Below are positions 25,014 to 33,979 of a DNA stretch of 64,000 bases, piece by piece. A program made the position numbers and the translations under genes. The DNA lies in the NCBI GenBank assembly GCA_963754955.1, contig CAVWHY010000012.1:186001-250000 (forward strand), given 5' to 3'. The number at the start of each line of letters is the position of its first letter. Position 1 is the first letter of the stretch. The stretch comes from CAVQJU01 sp963754955. Lineage in GTDB: Bacteria > Acidobacteriota > Vicinamibacteria > Vicinamibacterales > CAVVIG01. Below the pieces are notes generated by a model. That model was not told the DNA's origin and ran no database searches. It saw only the letters and a list, made by a program, of their open reading frames with translations.

Positions 25014-26822
25014 CTACGCTCGAAAGTCGATGAATTGCTGCGCCCACAGCTCGAGCGCCACTGGAATCCAGAATCCTTCGGTGGTGGAGGGCGCCGACAG
25101 GGCACGGCGCCACCAGCGGCGAACGACGGCCACGTCGATGAGCCCGCGGGACGCCATACCCGGCAACAGGCGGTCTTCCATCAACGCCACGAACGCGCCG
25201 CTGCGGAAGTACTGCGCCAGCGGTAGATTGAACGCCGACTTGCGGCGGTGGACGAACGCCGCGTCGAATCTGCGCCGGGCGAGCTCCTTGACGACGATCT
25301 TCGTACCTGGTTCGCCGGTGGGTAACGGTGGTCCCACCAGGTGTTCGACCGGCAAGGCGCGGGCGAATTCGACGACATGCCGGTCGAGGAAAGGCACTCG
25401 GTTCTCGACGCCATGTGCCATCGCCATCTTGTCCTGACGAAGCAGCAAGTCGACGAGATGCGTCCGCATGTCGTACTTCAGGCAATTCGAGAGATGGTCA
25501 CCGCGGCCCTCCTCGAACAAGGCCCGGCGCTTTGCGAGCGCCGGCTGCAGGTTCGCGGTCGGTCGCAGCTTCGAGAGACGCGCGTCTGAATGAAACTGTG
25601 ACGCGCGAATGAATGTGCCGACCGGGTCGCTGACGCCCGGTCGACTCGAATCATTGGCTGTACGTGCGTCGGAGACGCGCGCGTAGCCGCCGAATAACTC
25701 GTCGGCCCCTTCTCCGCTCAGCAGGACGGTGGCGCGCTCGCGCGAACGCCGCGCCAGCCACCACAGGGCCAGCGAGTTGGGATGGCCGATCGGCTGATCC
25801 ATATGCCAGGTGGCGGCATCCAGTGCGCCCATGAAAGCGGTCTCATCGAAAACAAAACGATGGCTGGTGGCCCGCGCCGCGGCCGCCGCCTCCAGAATCC
25901 ATCGCTCCTCCGAGAACCGCGGCTCGTCGAAGACGATCGAGAAGGCGTTCAGATCTGCACGGTGATGTGTACGCGCCAGCACCGTGACCAGCGACGAGTC
26001 GATGCCACCGGACAACTGGCACCCCACGTTCGCGTCGCTCCGCAACTGCAATTGCACGCTGTGGCTCAGCAGATGGTCGAGGCGGTCCACCGCGTCGTCC
26101 CGTGACAGGGGCAGCTTCTCAGGGGGGTCCGGGATGCTCCAGTAACGCGCCTCCGTGACACCGGCCGGCGTGATCGTGAGGCGATGGCCTGGCTGGACGT
26201 GGCGCACGCCCTTGAGCAGCGAGGCGTCGCCCGCAACATAGCGGAATGCGAGCAGCTCATCGACCCCGGTCGGATCGATCTCAGCGCAGAACGCCGGGTG
26301 CGCCAGAAACGCCTTCGCTTCGGACGCAAACAGTACGGTCGCGCCCCGCTGCGCCCAGTACAACGGCTTGATGCCGACGCGATCGCGGAGCAGGTGCACG
26401 GCGCCGCGGCGCGTGTCTGCAATCACGATGGCAAACATGCCGTTTAGACGCTCGAGCATCCGCTCGAGCCCATCGCGCTCGTACAGCGCGAGGATCACCT
26501 CGGTGTCAGTGCCGGAGCGGAAACGGTAGCCGTCGCGCTCGAGCTCCGCCTTGTAGCCGAACGCATCGTAGATCTCACCGTTGAAGACCAGCGCCGTGGA
26601 GCCGTCGGGGCTCGTCATCGGCTGATGCCCACGGGCCGAAGGGTCGACGATCGTCAGCCGGTGAAACCCCAATGCGCTGTCGGGGACGCCGCCGCGCAGC
26701 GACACGCACAGCGTGCCGCGATCGTCTGGACCGCGATGACGGATCATGTCCGTCATCGTCCCGAGCACGCGGGCGTCGGCCGGTGCGCCGTCCAGATTGA
26801 CGAACCCGGCGATCCCGCACAT
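25014..26822 (-). CDS. asnB: Asparagine synthase (glutamine-hydrolysing)
   Basis: This 602 aa protein is a class II amidotransferase with the nucleophile Cys2 exposed by removal of Met1 (MCGIAGFVN) and MIRHRGPDDRGT in the glutaminase domain. The synthetase half has the ATP PP-loop LSGGIDSSLV and EGADELFGGY. Length is typical. It is monocistronic and flanked by unrelated genes, so it may be a housekeeping enzyme or act on a peptide or sugar as some AsnB-like proteins in capsule clusters do; no such cluster is present. Confidence 0.94.
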   Translation of the reverse strand: MCGIAGFVNLDGAPADARVLGTMTDMIRHRGPDDRGTLCVSLRGGVPDSALGFHRLTIVDPSARGHQPMTSPDGSTALVFNGEIYDAFGYKAELERDGYRFRSGTDTEVILALYERDGLERMLERLNGMFAIVIADTRRGAVHLLRDRVGIKPLYWAQRGATVLFASEAKAFLAHPAFCAEIDPTGVDELLAFRYVAGDASLLKGVRHVQPGHRLTITPAGVTEARYWSIPDPPEKLPLSRDDAVDRLDHLLSHSVQLQLRSDANVGCQLSGGIDSSLVTVLARTHHRADLNAFSIVFDEPRFSEERWILEAAAAARATSHRFVFDETAFMGALDAATWHMDQPIGHPNSLALWWLARRSRERATVLLSGEGADELFGGYARVSDARTANDSSRPGVSDPVGTFIRASQFHSDARLSKLRPTANLQPALAKRRALFEEGRGDHLSNCLKYDMRTHLVDLLLRQDKMAMAHGVENRVPFLDRHVVEFARALPVEHLVGPPLPTGEPGTKIVVKELARRRFDAAFVHRRKSAFNLPLAQYFRSGAFVALMEDRLLPGMASRGLIDVAVVRRWWRRALSAPSTTEGFWIPVALELWAQQFIDFRA

Positions 26823-26935
26823 CTACGAGGGGGATGTGCCTCGGCCCGTTGTGGGTAGGGCGGCCTTCATTGGTCCAGAGTACCAGACAAGCAAGTCCCC
26901 ACTTGTCGTATTTCGGGCGTAGTAGCATCGCCGGC

Positions 26936-27334
26936 ATGACTGAGTGGTTCGCTCGCCCCGTGCTCCACGTCGCGAGCGTCGAGGCCTCGCTTCGCTTTTA
27001 CGTGGACCTGCTCGGCTTCACGGTGCCCTGGCGCGCCGCGGGCGCGGATGGCCGGGCGGACGTTGCCCAGGTCGATCGCCAGGGCTGCGCGCTGATCCTC
27101 GCCCAGCACTGGCCGGAGAAGGTGGGCAAGGGTCTGATGTTCATTTCCCTGAACGTCGAGCCGGAGACGCACGAGGCCGCGGTCGCGGCGCTCGAACGTT
27201 TGCGTGCCGAGCTCGAAGCCCGCGGCGTTCCGGTCAAGGACGGCCACTGGGGCTACAGGCTGCTGGTCGTCGAGGACCTCGACGGCAATCAGCTTTTCTT
27301 CAACTATCCGAACGAGCCGTTCCTGGATTCCTGA
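26936..27334 (+). CDS. VOC family (glyoxalase/bleomycin-resistance-like) protein
   Basis: This short protein (132 aa) has the two beta-alpha-beta-beta-beta halves of a VOC domain: RPVLHVASVEASLRFYVDLLGF and later HWGYRLLVVEDLDGNQLFFNYPNE, where the C-terminal Glu would bind metal. The gene starts at ATG 26936 in a 113-base gap from asnB, which is transcribed away. Members include dioxygenases and antibiotic-binding proteins; specific function cannot be assigned. Confidence 0.88.
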   Translation: MTEWFARPVLHVASVEASLRFYVDLLGFTVPWRAAGADGRADVAQVDRQGCALILAQHWPEKVGKGLMFISLNVEPETHEAAVAALERLRAELEARGVPVKDGHWGYRLLVVEDLDGNQLFFNYPNEPFLDS

Positions 27335-27406
27335 GTGCTGTTCCTGATCGGCTTCAGTAAACTCGCGGCGAGCCTCTCAGGCTGCGACCGCGAAGCCAGT
27401 GGCAGG

Positions 27407-27982
27407 CTACTTCTTCGGACGCGACTCGGGTGGCACGAGGTTGTTCAATCGGTAATACACGACGAGCTGTCCATAGTGCTCGCCCGAATGTTCCACGACC
27501 GTATCCCACAGGCCATAAAGCGAAGCCTGTGGACGGCTGCGAAGGCCGACGTCGAGACTCGATTGCAGTCGCTCGTCGCTCAGGGCGGCAATCGACTTTG
27601 CGCCATCGGCATAGACGCGTTTCACGTACACCGCGATCGCCGCCTTGGACTTGAAGCTCGCACGCGCAGGATCCGCCACGTCCGGATGGAGGCCTTTCGC
27701 GTTCGCGCCGACATACGTCACGAAGCCGGCCGCGTGCAGCAGCTGTTCGGCGAACGAACGCACACCAGGCGCCGGCCGCCAGTCGTACTTGTCCTCCGGA
27801 AAATCTTCCGCCATGTCGACCAGCTTGCGGGCGATGTCGTTCCAGCTGACGAGCAGATCCCTGGCCATGGGGCCGGCCGCGGCTATGCGCCCGGACGAGG
27901 CAAAGAAGACGTTCGCCGCGCCGACCGATCCGCAAATGGCCGCGGACCCATACGTGCGAAGCCAGGCTCTCCGGTTCAGCAT
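27407..27982 (-). CDS. DinB family protein with Tat-like signal
   Basis: This 191 aa protein carries the DinB four-helix metal-binding fold: LLHAAGF in the middle and HSGEHYGQLVVYYRLN near the end supply three histidines typical of the family. It begins with NRRAWLRTYGSAAICG, a twin-arginine-type signal, so it is probably exported. GGAGGACACA precedes the ATG. DinB-like proteins include thiol S-transferases with mycothiol or bacillithiol; the exported form is common in acidobacteria but of unknown use. Confidence 0.86.
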   Translation of the reverse strand: MLNRRAWLRTYGSAAICGSVGAANVFFASSGRIAAAGPMARDLLVSWNDIARKLVDMAEDFPEDKYDWRPAPGVRSFAEQLLHAAGFVTYVGANAKGLHPDVADPARASFKSKAAIAVYVKRVYADGAKSIAALSDERLQSSLDVGLRSRPQASLYGLWDTVVEHSGEHYGQLVVYYRLNNLVPPESRPKK

Positions 27983-28029
27983 TGTGTCCTCCTGTGCAGA
28001 TGGACGTCAGTGTAATGCGCCTGCCACTG

Positions 28030-29463
28030 CTAGTTGACGACAGGAAGTCGCAGCAGCTTCGTCAGCTCGGACGGACTCGCCAGGCCTTCGAAGCTCTCGA
28101 TCCTGCGGAGAATCTCCTCCACCTGGTCTTCGGGCATGCCCGCGGTGCCCACCAGCCGCCCGAACTTCTCCCGTACCGCCGGCCATTGAACGACACGCGC
28201 CGAGCCGCTCGGGAGCTGCACGTGCCTTGTGAATATCCCTCCAGACTTCGTCACGATGGAGACGCGCCCCCCGTCGAGGTGGACGAAGCGAGGGTTGGTA
28301 AGGGGCAACGGGCTGGCGTCGACCTCTACGAGATCCTGCAGCCTCGCGATGCGCGGATCCGCCATCTTCCCCGCATCCATGTGCTCCCAGGTGAAGCCGC
28401 CCGACTTCGCGTCCGCCACGGCTGCGGCAACGAAGTACACGATGCTGTGAGCGGCATCGCTCAGGTTCCTTGGGTGACGGATGTCGATCCAATCCTTCAT
28501 CTGTACGCCCGTGAGTTGCTCGCCCGAGATGATGATCCTGGCCACCTGATCGAGATCGTCGATGTTGTCCTCGCGCGCTGCCGCGGTTGCCGCCTCTGCG
28601 AAGACATGGAACGGGTGCGCACCGGGAATCAGCTTGATCGCCATGTAGTCGACGAAGTTCCACCGCGTGCCGAGGTCCTTCGTAACGTCGGAGATCTCCT
28701 GACCTCCGAACGCCGAGAAGTAGCCTCGGGGGGCTTCCATGACGTCGGGCCGCCCCGTGAGGTGCAGCTGGGCCAACCGTGCGAGTCGGGTGCCTTCGAA
28801 CGCAGACTGGTGGGCATGATACGGTCGGTGATCCGATGCGTGGTCGGCGCCGATCGCCATGCCGCCCGCATCGGACGTTGCGAGCGCCATCGCATGCGCC
28901 ATCTGCTCCTCGGTGAGACCCAGGATGAGACCAGCCGCGACGCCGGCGCTCTGAACGGTGGTGACGCGACTGTGGAAACCCAGATCCATCCGCCCGGGTG
29001 TAAGGGCGAGATCGAGACGGCTGCCGACCTCGTAGCCGAGGACAATCGCCTTGAGAACCTGCTGCGCGGGCACCGATACCCCGTTGTGAGCCACATGCTC
29101 CCACGCGGCGAGGGCGGCGGCCGTGGAGGGTCCGCCGAAGTGCCCGATGAGCAGAAGGCAGGTGTCGTCCATTCCCGGTGCGTCGCTGCTTGCGTTGTTC
29201 ACGCCGGCCGCGACGGGCGCGGGAACCTTGGTCCCGTTGAACCAAAGCGTGGCGTCGGGACTGCCGCCGCTTTCCAGCGCCAGCGTGCGAAACGCCTCGA
29301 CACAGCCGATCCGGTAGCCGCGCGCGGCGCTCGCCACCGTGCTCGCCACGACCATCTTGGCCAGCTCGAAATGCCTCGAAGGGAGATCTCCCCTGGCGGC
29401 CGTTGTCACGAATCGCGCAAGCTGCTGAACGATGGTTGGGCCCCTGGTGATGTCTGTTCCCAT
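28030..29463 (-). CDS. MmgE/PrpD family protein
   Basis: The 477 aa protein matches the MmgE/PrpD family, which contains 2-methylcitrate dehydratase and cis-aconitate decarboxylase. Visible blocks are ARFVTTAARGDLPSRHFELAKMVV, the segment NNASSDAPGMDDTCLLLIGHFGGPSTAAALAA (where the usual AHALDFDD is replaced) and GYEVGSRLDLAL, followed by the typical GATAGLILGLT-like run. No prpB/C neighbours occur, so a role in propionate metabolism is not supported. It is divergent from the MBL gene with 53 bases between starts. Confidence 0.88.
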   Translation of the reverse strand: MGTDITRGPTIVQQLARFVTTAARGDLPSRHFELAKMVVASTVASAARGYRIGCVEAFRTLALESGGSPDATLWFNGTKVPAPVAAGVNNASSDAPGMDDTCLLLIGHFGGPSTAAALAAWEHVAHNGVSVPAQQVLKAIVLGYEVGSRLDLALTPGRMDLGFHSRVTTVQSAGVAAGLILGLTEEQMAHAMALATSDAGGMAIGADHASDHRPYHAHQSAFEGTRLARLAQLHLTGRPDVMEAPRGYFSAFGGQEISDVTKDLGTRWNFVDYMAIKLIPGAHPFHVFAEAATAAAREDNIDDLDQVARIIISGEQLTGVQMKDWIDIRHPRNLSDAAHSIVYFVAAAVADAKSGGFTWEHMDAGKMADPRIARLQDLVEVDASPLPLTNPRFVHLDGGRVSIVTKSGGIFTRHVQLPSGSARVVQWPAVREKFGRLVGTAGMPEDQVEEILRRIESFEGLASPSELTKLLRLPVVN

Positions 29464-29516
29464 TGGAAGCGACTATTATTGCTGACCGAAAGGCGCGCAC
29501 ACCAACAGGAGGCTGA

Positions 29517-30458
29517 ATGAAGCGGGTCATTGTTCTCGTCGCGTTGCTGATGGCGGGCGCCCTGTCGCTGGCGGTTACCGCGTCGCGGCAGCCGGCCGCC
29601 ACTGCGGCCGCGCAGGCGGCGGCGCCGAAGATCGTCGAGGTCGAGAAGCTCCGCGACAACCTGTTCATGCTGAAGGGCGGGGGCGGTAACACCGCTGTCT
29701 TCATCGGCACGACCGGTGTCGTCGTCGTCGACACGAAGCTGCCTGACTGGGGGCGGCCGGTGCTGGAGGCGATCCGGAATCTGACGCCCAAACCGGTCAC
29801 GACCATCATCAACACACACACCCACGGCGACCACGTGAGCGGGAACGTCGAGTTTCCGGCGAGCGTCGAGGTCATCGTGCACGAGAACACCGCGGCGAAC
29901 ATGCAGGAGATGCGCGCGTCGACGCAGACGGCGCCGAACGGCCAGCCCCCGAACATCTTCAAGGCCAACAGCGGCCGCGGCATGCCGAAGAAGACCTTCA
30001 AGGACCGGATGACGATCGGAACCGGCGCGGACCGCATCGACCTGTACTACTTCGGCCGTGGCCACACCAACGGCGACGCGTGGATCGTGTTTCCGGCGCT
30101 GCGCGTCATGCATGCCGGCGACATCTTCTCGGGCAAGAACATCCCGGGCCTCGATGCCGTCAACGGCGGGAGCGGTCTCGCGATCGCCGACTCGCTGACG
30201 AAGGCCGCCGACACGGTGAAGAACATCGACACCATCATCACGGGGCACAGCAGGACGATGACTGTGGCGGATCTCCGCGAGTATGCGCAATTCAATCGCG
30301 ATTTTGCGAACGACGTGCGCACCGCGAAGGCGGCCGGCAAGTCGGCGGACGAGGTGGCGAAGGCCTGGAAGATTCCGGCGAAGTACACGGGCTATGCCAC
30401 GCCGACCCCGGTGAGGCTGCTGCAGAACGTTCAGGTCGTCTTCGACGAGTTGAAGTAA
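29517..30458 (+). CDS. Secreted MBL-fold metallo-hydrolase
   Basis: This 313 aa protein has an N-terminal signal (VIVLVALLMAGALSLAV) and a complete metallo-beta-lactamase fold: NTHTHGDHVSGN, GRGHTNGD, and VMHAGD plus GHS near the end. Motif spacing resembles broad MBL hydrolases (quinoprotein-relay and alkylsulfatase-like groups) rather than class B3 beta-lactamases. The ATG is preceded by AGGAGG. The substrate is unknown. Confidence 0.9.
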   Translation: MKRVIVLVALLMAGALSLAVTASRQPAATAAAQAAAPKIVEVEKLRDNLFMLKGGGGNTAVFIGTTGVVVVDTKLPDWGRPVLEAIRNLTPKPVTTIINTHTHGDHVSGNVEFPASVEVIVHENTAANMQEMRASTQTAPNGQPPNIFKANSGRGMPKKTFKDRMTIGTGADRIDLYYFGRGHTNGDAWIVFPALRVMHAGDIFSGKNIPGLDAVNGGSGLAIADSLTKAADTVKNIDTIITGHSRTMTVADLREYAQFNRDFANDVRTAKAAGKSADEVAKAWKIPAKYTGYATPTPVRLLQNVQVVFDELK

Positions 30459-30628
30459 GGCGCCAGTACCCGCCAATCAGCGGAGTTGGCCGCGATTCGT
30501 GAGGCCGTTTGAACCGAAGCCTTCCGACAAAAAAGGCGCCACAGCCGGGACGCGCTACGTCAACCCGGCTGACGCGCCGAAGGCGCCGAGTCGCTAGCGG
30601 CGGGTCGGCCGTCCGCTTGTACGGTCCT
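30459..30628. other. Convergent intergenic region with strong stem-loop
   Basis: Between the MBL gene and the oppositely oriented lipoprotein gene lies a perfect 8-base stem, CAGCCGGG (30542-30549) and CCCGGCTG (30564-30571), with a 14-base loop, flanked by two GGCGCC words (30535-30540 and about 30582-30587). An A-run (30529-30534) precedes it, which would read as a T-run after the stem for minus-strand transcripts, consistent with a terminator for the lipoprotein gene. Confidence 0.6.
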
Positions 30629-31063
30629 CTAGTTCGTTCCCGTGCCTCCTACATTGACCCCCGCTTCCTCCTCATTGAGTCCGTCAACCAATAAGGAGGC
30701 GCCCCGCCACCCTGTCGCACTGGGCCTGAAAGTGAGGTTGAACGTGCAGCTGGCACCCACGGCAAGCATCGACGGGCAATTGTTTGTGTGAGCGTAGTCT
30801 TGCCATGGCGCGCCATTCATTCTGCCGAGAACCGGCTGTGGCATGCTGCCGGTATTGGTCACCGTGACGGCCATCACGGCACTGGTTGTGTTCACCATCT
30901 GATTGCCGAACAGCACCGAAGTGGGGCTCACTGAGAAGGACTGGCCGGGAACGAACGGAACCGTCACGCCGCAGCACGGCGGCGACGGCCTCGACGGCGC
31001 CGTCGAGGAGGAACACGCAGCGAGACAGAAACCGAGGACCAACGCCGTCAGGAGTCGCATCAT
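30629..31063 (-). CDS. Small lipoprotein with choice-of-anchor D (ASPM/Hydin-like) domain
   Basis: The 144 aa protein has a lipoprotein signal ending in CLAAC (Cys17). A Pro/Ser-rich spacer follows, then one Ig-like domain with the choice-of-anchor D pattern: FSVSPTSVLFGNQMVNTTS, VTVTNTGSMPQPV, CPSMLAVGASCTFNLTFRPSATG. ATG 31063 follows AAAGGAA. Such domains are usually repeated in large surface proteins; a single-domain lipoprotein form suggests a membrane-tethered binding unit. It may be a fragment of a larger gene; the C-terminus stops just after VGGTGTN, where such domains normally continue with a further strand. Confidence 0.7.
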   Translation of the reverse strand: MMRLLTALVLGFCLAACSSSTAPSRPSPPCCGVTVPFVPGQSFSVSPTSVLFGNQMVNTTSAVMAVTVTNTGSMPQPVLGRMNGAPWQDYAHTNNCPSMLAVGASCTFNLTFRPSATGWRGASLLVDGLNEEEAGVNVGGTGTN

Positions 31064-31084
31064 GATCGTTCCTTTCTGCGACCG

Positions 31085-31160
31085 CAACGAGGACCTGGAA
31101 TCGAACCTGGGTTCAGCCCTCGCGCCGAAGGTGGACATTCTACCGCTGCGACGCTGTCAC
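31085..31160 (-). pseudogene. Degenerate tRNA-like sequence (Gly-like D-arm and T-arm)
   Basis: Read on the minus strand, GCGGTAGAATGTCCACCTTC resembles the D-arm and 5-prime anticodon stem of bacterial tRNA-Gly, and CCAGGTTCGATTCCAGG resembles a T-arm (one A-A mismatch). The D-stem does not pair, the 3-prime anticodon stem is not complementary, U33 is absent and the acceptor strands do not match, so it cannot be a working tRNA. It lies just upstream of the lipoprotein ATG and beside a decayed, low-GC region. It may be a remnant of an integration event. Confidence 0.35.
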
Positions 31161-31317
31161 AGATAGACACCACTCGGCGGTCTCACATTGCACTGTCGCT
31201 CTCGGCCGACTCGAGTGCCACTCAGAAGATGCGATTCATCGAGACGACGGACCAGCAAATCTGATTACGTGTCTTTTCAGATGGCGCTTTCCGGAGCACC
31301 GGTTCTTCGTCGTACGA

Positions 31318-32244
31318 GTGGCTAACAAGTCGCCCGCGAGTAGCACCCCGCCATCCGCGGCGTCGCATCGATATCACGTCAGGGCTGAAAGCCGTCGGCA
31401 GATACATGGACCATTGTGCGATAAGAACGTCTATCGGGCGACATGCAACCGCCGAGGAGCCATTTTGGCAACGAATACTCCAAATTGGCAGATCTCGAAC
31501 AATGAGATTCGATCGAACGGCTGGACGGGAGTTGAGTGCGGACCAGGGACGCAAGTGTTCGGCAACTATGTCCACGACAACGGCACCGCTGGGATCATCG
31601 GATACCTGGCAACAGGGTCCATTATCGATAACAACGAAGTGGCGTACAACAACACGTTCTATCTGGATCCAAACACGGCAAACGGTTTTCTTCCGGAATC
31701 AAATTCTTTCAGAGCAACAATGTGATCGTCAGAAACAACAACGTTCACAACAACTACTATGCGCCCGGCATTTGTCTGACGCCGCCAATGCCCTCATCGA
31801 CAGCAGCTACGTGTGGAGCAATGGATGGAGCGGAATTGTGATCGAGGTCAGTCCAACTGCGATCGTCCGCAACAATATGATCGGGGGCAACGGACTAGGT
31901 TACGGATACCGCACGCCCGGGATCACGGGCGCCGGCATTTACTTTCGGCGAGTTCAAATATTCAGGTGTATAACAACAACATTTGGTACAACCAGAACGG
32001 AATCGTCGGTATTGAGCAAATCGAGGAGGTGGCAGTCAGCACGTGCCGTGTCGTTGTTAGCGGCGCGACAGAACTTACGGCCGATAGTGACGATAACGTG
32101 ATATTCACCAACAACAATTTCTGGAATAACACCTATCTTCGTCCGGATGGCGACCCGCTTGAATGGAACGGAATCCGGATGAACTCTTTTCAATGGGCGC
32201 AGACACATGGTCCCACTGAGAAGTTCATCTTTCAGGCCTACTAG
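31318..32244 (+). pseudogene. Decayed right-handed parallel beta-helix protein (NosD/pectate-lyase-like repeats)
   Basis: Asn-rich beta-helix coils can be followed through three frames: WQISNNEIRSNGWTGVECG and VFGNYVHDNG (to about 31700), then NNVIVRNNNVHNNYYAPG (about 31716-31780), then ALIDSSYVWSNGWSGIVIEV and AIVRNNMIGGNG (about 31785-31945), then IQVYNNNIWYNQNGIVGIEQ to the stop at 32244. At least three frameshifts interrupt it. Base composition is clearly lower in GC than its neighbours. It would have been a surface or secreted carbohydrate-related protein. The N-terminus is not identifiable, so the start given is nominal. Confidence 0.75.
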
Positions 32245-32268
32245 AACGATGGCCTCTCCCCGGGCTTT

Positions 32269-32850
32269 CTACCCGGCGGTGCGAGGACGCGGCTTGGGCG
32301 CAGACTCCGCACCAGGCGGTTCGCTGAATGGCTTCACGGGGATGCGCTCATAGCGCACCTCGAGAATCTGCAGGTGCTCGACGCCGCGTGGCGCGTGAAG
32401 GACCACGCGGTCGCCTGGTCCCGACTTCATCAGCGCGCGCGCCAGCGGTGACAACCAGCTGATGTAGTGGCGCTCCAGATCGACCTCGTCGGTGCCAACG
32501 ATGCTCACGATCCGCTCTGTGCCAGCGCCGCTGGTGTAGCGCACGGTCGCGCCGAAGAAGGCCAGCGTCGCCGCCGGCCCCATCCTCGGGGCTTCCGGGT
32601 CGACCACGCGTGCGGCGTCAATCCGTTTCGTGAGAAAACGAATCCGTCCATCGATCTGGCGCAGCCGGCGTTTGCCGTACTGATAGTCGGCGTTTTCGCT
32701 GCGATCGCCGTTGCCGGCGGCCCACGCCACCACCTCTGTCACGGCCGGCCGTTCTCTGGTGAGCAGAAACCGCAACTCGTCTCTGAGCCGCTGCAATCCG
32801 CTCGGTGTGATGTAGTTCCCGACGGGTGTCTTCGCGTCTGGTTCGGGCAT
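32269..32850 (-). CDS. greB: Transcription elongation factor GreB
   Basis: GreB rescues backtracked RNA polymerase by stimulating transcript cleavage. The 193 aa protein has the coiled-coil (YITPSGLQRLRDELRFLL) with the tip GNGDRSENADYQYGKRRL containing the acidic cleavage residues. The C-terminal FKBP-like domain (ISWLSPLARALMKSGPGDRVVLHAP) follows. GDRSENADYQYGKRRLRQID distinguishes GreB from GreA. A short Pro-rich tail (residues 175-193) is extra. Start at ATG 32850. Confidence 0.92.
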   Translation of the reverse strand: MPEPDAKTPVGNYITPSGLQRLRDELRFLLTRERPAVTEVVAWAAGNGDRSENADYQYGKRRLRQIDGRIRFLTKRIDAARVVDPEAPRMGPAATLAFFGATVRYTSGAGTERIVSIVGTDEVDLERHYISWLSPLARALMKSGPGDRVVLHAPRGVEHLQILEVRYERIPVKPFSEPPGAESAPKPRPRTAG

Positions 32851-33406
32851 CCTGTGCGTCTCGAATTCCGAATTCTCTCGCTGAATTCAGGCTTGAGGCC
32901 AGGCGGCGTGCGTACGGGCTCCGAACCTGACGCCGAGCGACCGGGTCCTCGACACGCTTGGCGTTTCATCTCTCGATCAGCTCGCCTCTCAACGCATAAC
33001 CGAAATCCTGAATCTGAAACTGCTCGAAATCATAAACGGATCATCAGCATCCAGCGAACCTGTCAGCTCTCGCAACCTGAACAGGTCATCAGCGAACACC
33101 ACAATCGTGACAAACGAGTTGTTGGCGATATCAATAGGCGACTTCTATCCGCGACGATTCAGCTTTACCTTGTCCAACTCAGCCGACCCGCGCCCCAGAA
33201 GCATGCGCCAGGCGAACGCGTCGCCAACGGCGCGAGAGTCTAGACCACCATCCGACTTCACGTCCTCGAAGCCCCTCGGCCGAGCACTGAGGCACTGCGG
33301 GTTCATCGATTGCGCTTCGTTGAAACGAATCGTCTCCATGATGCACCAGGATGTGTGGACATGAAAACCGCTCACGCTTTAAGCGCGGCGGAGCAATGGA
33401 GGGCGT
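32851..33406. other. Gene-poor region upstream of small peptide
   Basis: I see no supported gene in these 556 bases; frames here are short and not protein-like. The only structure is the diverged copy 1 of a transposon-flank sequence at 33190-33301 and the palindrome CGCTTTAAGCG near 33375. Confidence 0.5.
33190..33301. repeat. Transposon-flank repeat, copy 1 (diverged)
   Basis: About 112 bases align with 34195-34306 in the same orientation. Shared words include GAGAGTCTA, ACCACC, CTCGGCCGAGCA, TGAG and GACGCGTTC (read on the minus strand). In copy 2 the sequence leads directly into a transposase N-terminus; in copy 1 the coding part is gone. Confidence 0.65.
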
Positions 33407-33586
33407 ATGAAGAAGAAGAGTGTCGTGAAACGCATCCTGGGCATGAGCGTGGTCGCTCTCGTCGCGTCGTGGGTCGCGGTGACATCGGCAGCGCCGAGGG
33501 TGATCGACATCGAGCCGGAGCAGTGCCAGACCCGGTGTTTCTACATCTGGGGCGTGCCCGTCTACTGCTACGAGATTTGCTTCTGA
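33407..33586 (+). CDS. Small secreted four-cysteine peptide (59 aa, twin CX3C)
   Basis: A complete 59-codon gene starts at ATG 33407, preceded by GGAGGG (33398-33403), and ends at TGA 33584-33586. The protein has a Lys-rich start (MKKKSVVKR), a hydrophobic stretch (LGMSVVALVASWVAV) and a likely signal-peptidase site after TSA or SAA near residues 28-29. The mature part of about 30 residues holds four cysteines at 40, 44, 54 and 58, spaced C-X3-C-X9-C-X3-C, with aromatic residues between. The pattern resembles disulfide-linked helical hairpins. No maturation, export or immunity gene is adjacent, and no family is recognised. The small size leaves some doubt. Confidence 0.6.
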   Translation: MKKKSVVKRILGMSVVALVASWVAVTSAAPRVIDIEPEQCQTRCFYIWGVPVYCYEICF

Positions 33587-33979
33587 TCGGAGACACGTCG
33601 GTCCTCGAGCTTCGCCGCCACTCTGTGCGACGCTCGGGGACCGGATCTGTAGCCCTCATGTGACGACGTCGCGCCGACGTGGCAATCGCCACGGCCCTCC
33701 CACGAGGTCGCGCCGGACCGCAACTCCTCGCTCGAGAGAATGCGGCGATGGCCGAGCGGTGGGACAAAACGCTATTCGACGCGAGGCTGGCCAATCGAGC
33801 CGATTGCTGACCGCCTCGGCCGAAGTCTACCTATGTGCTCGAAATAAACCTAAACCGTCACCCCTGTGCCTGGTATCTCCGGTTCGCCGCCTGCTCGACC
33901 ACCCGCTGACCTTGGCGAGAATACCCATGACGAATGTGTGTCGACTGTCTTGAATCGGACAGGCTTAGGGCAGAGTCTC
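33587..33979. other. 393 bases with no recognisable gene
   Basis: I find no conserved frame, repeat or RNA motif here. It separates the peptide gene from the transposase remnant. Confidence 0.5.

Noticed and set aside
28030..29463. 2-methylcitrate dehydratase of a propionate pathway
   Set aside because: No prpB, prpC or acnM neighbour, and the family covers several other enzymes; only the family name is supported.
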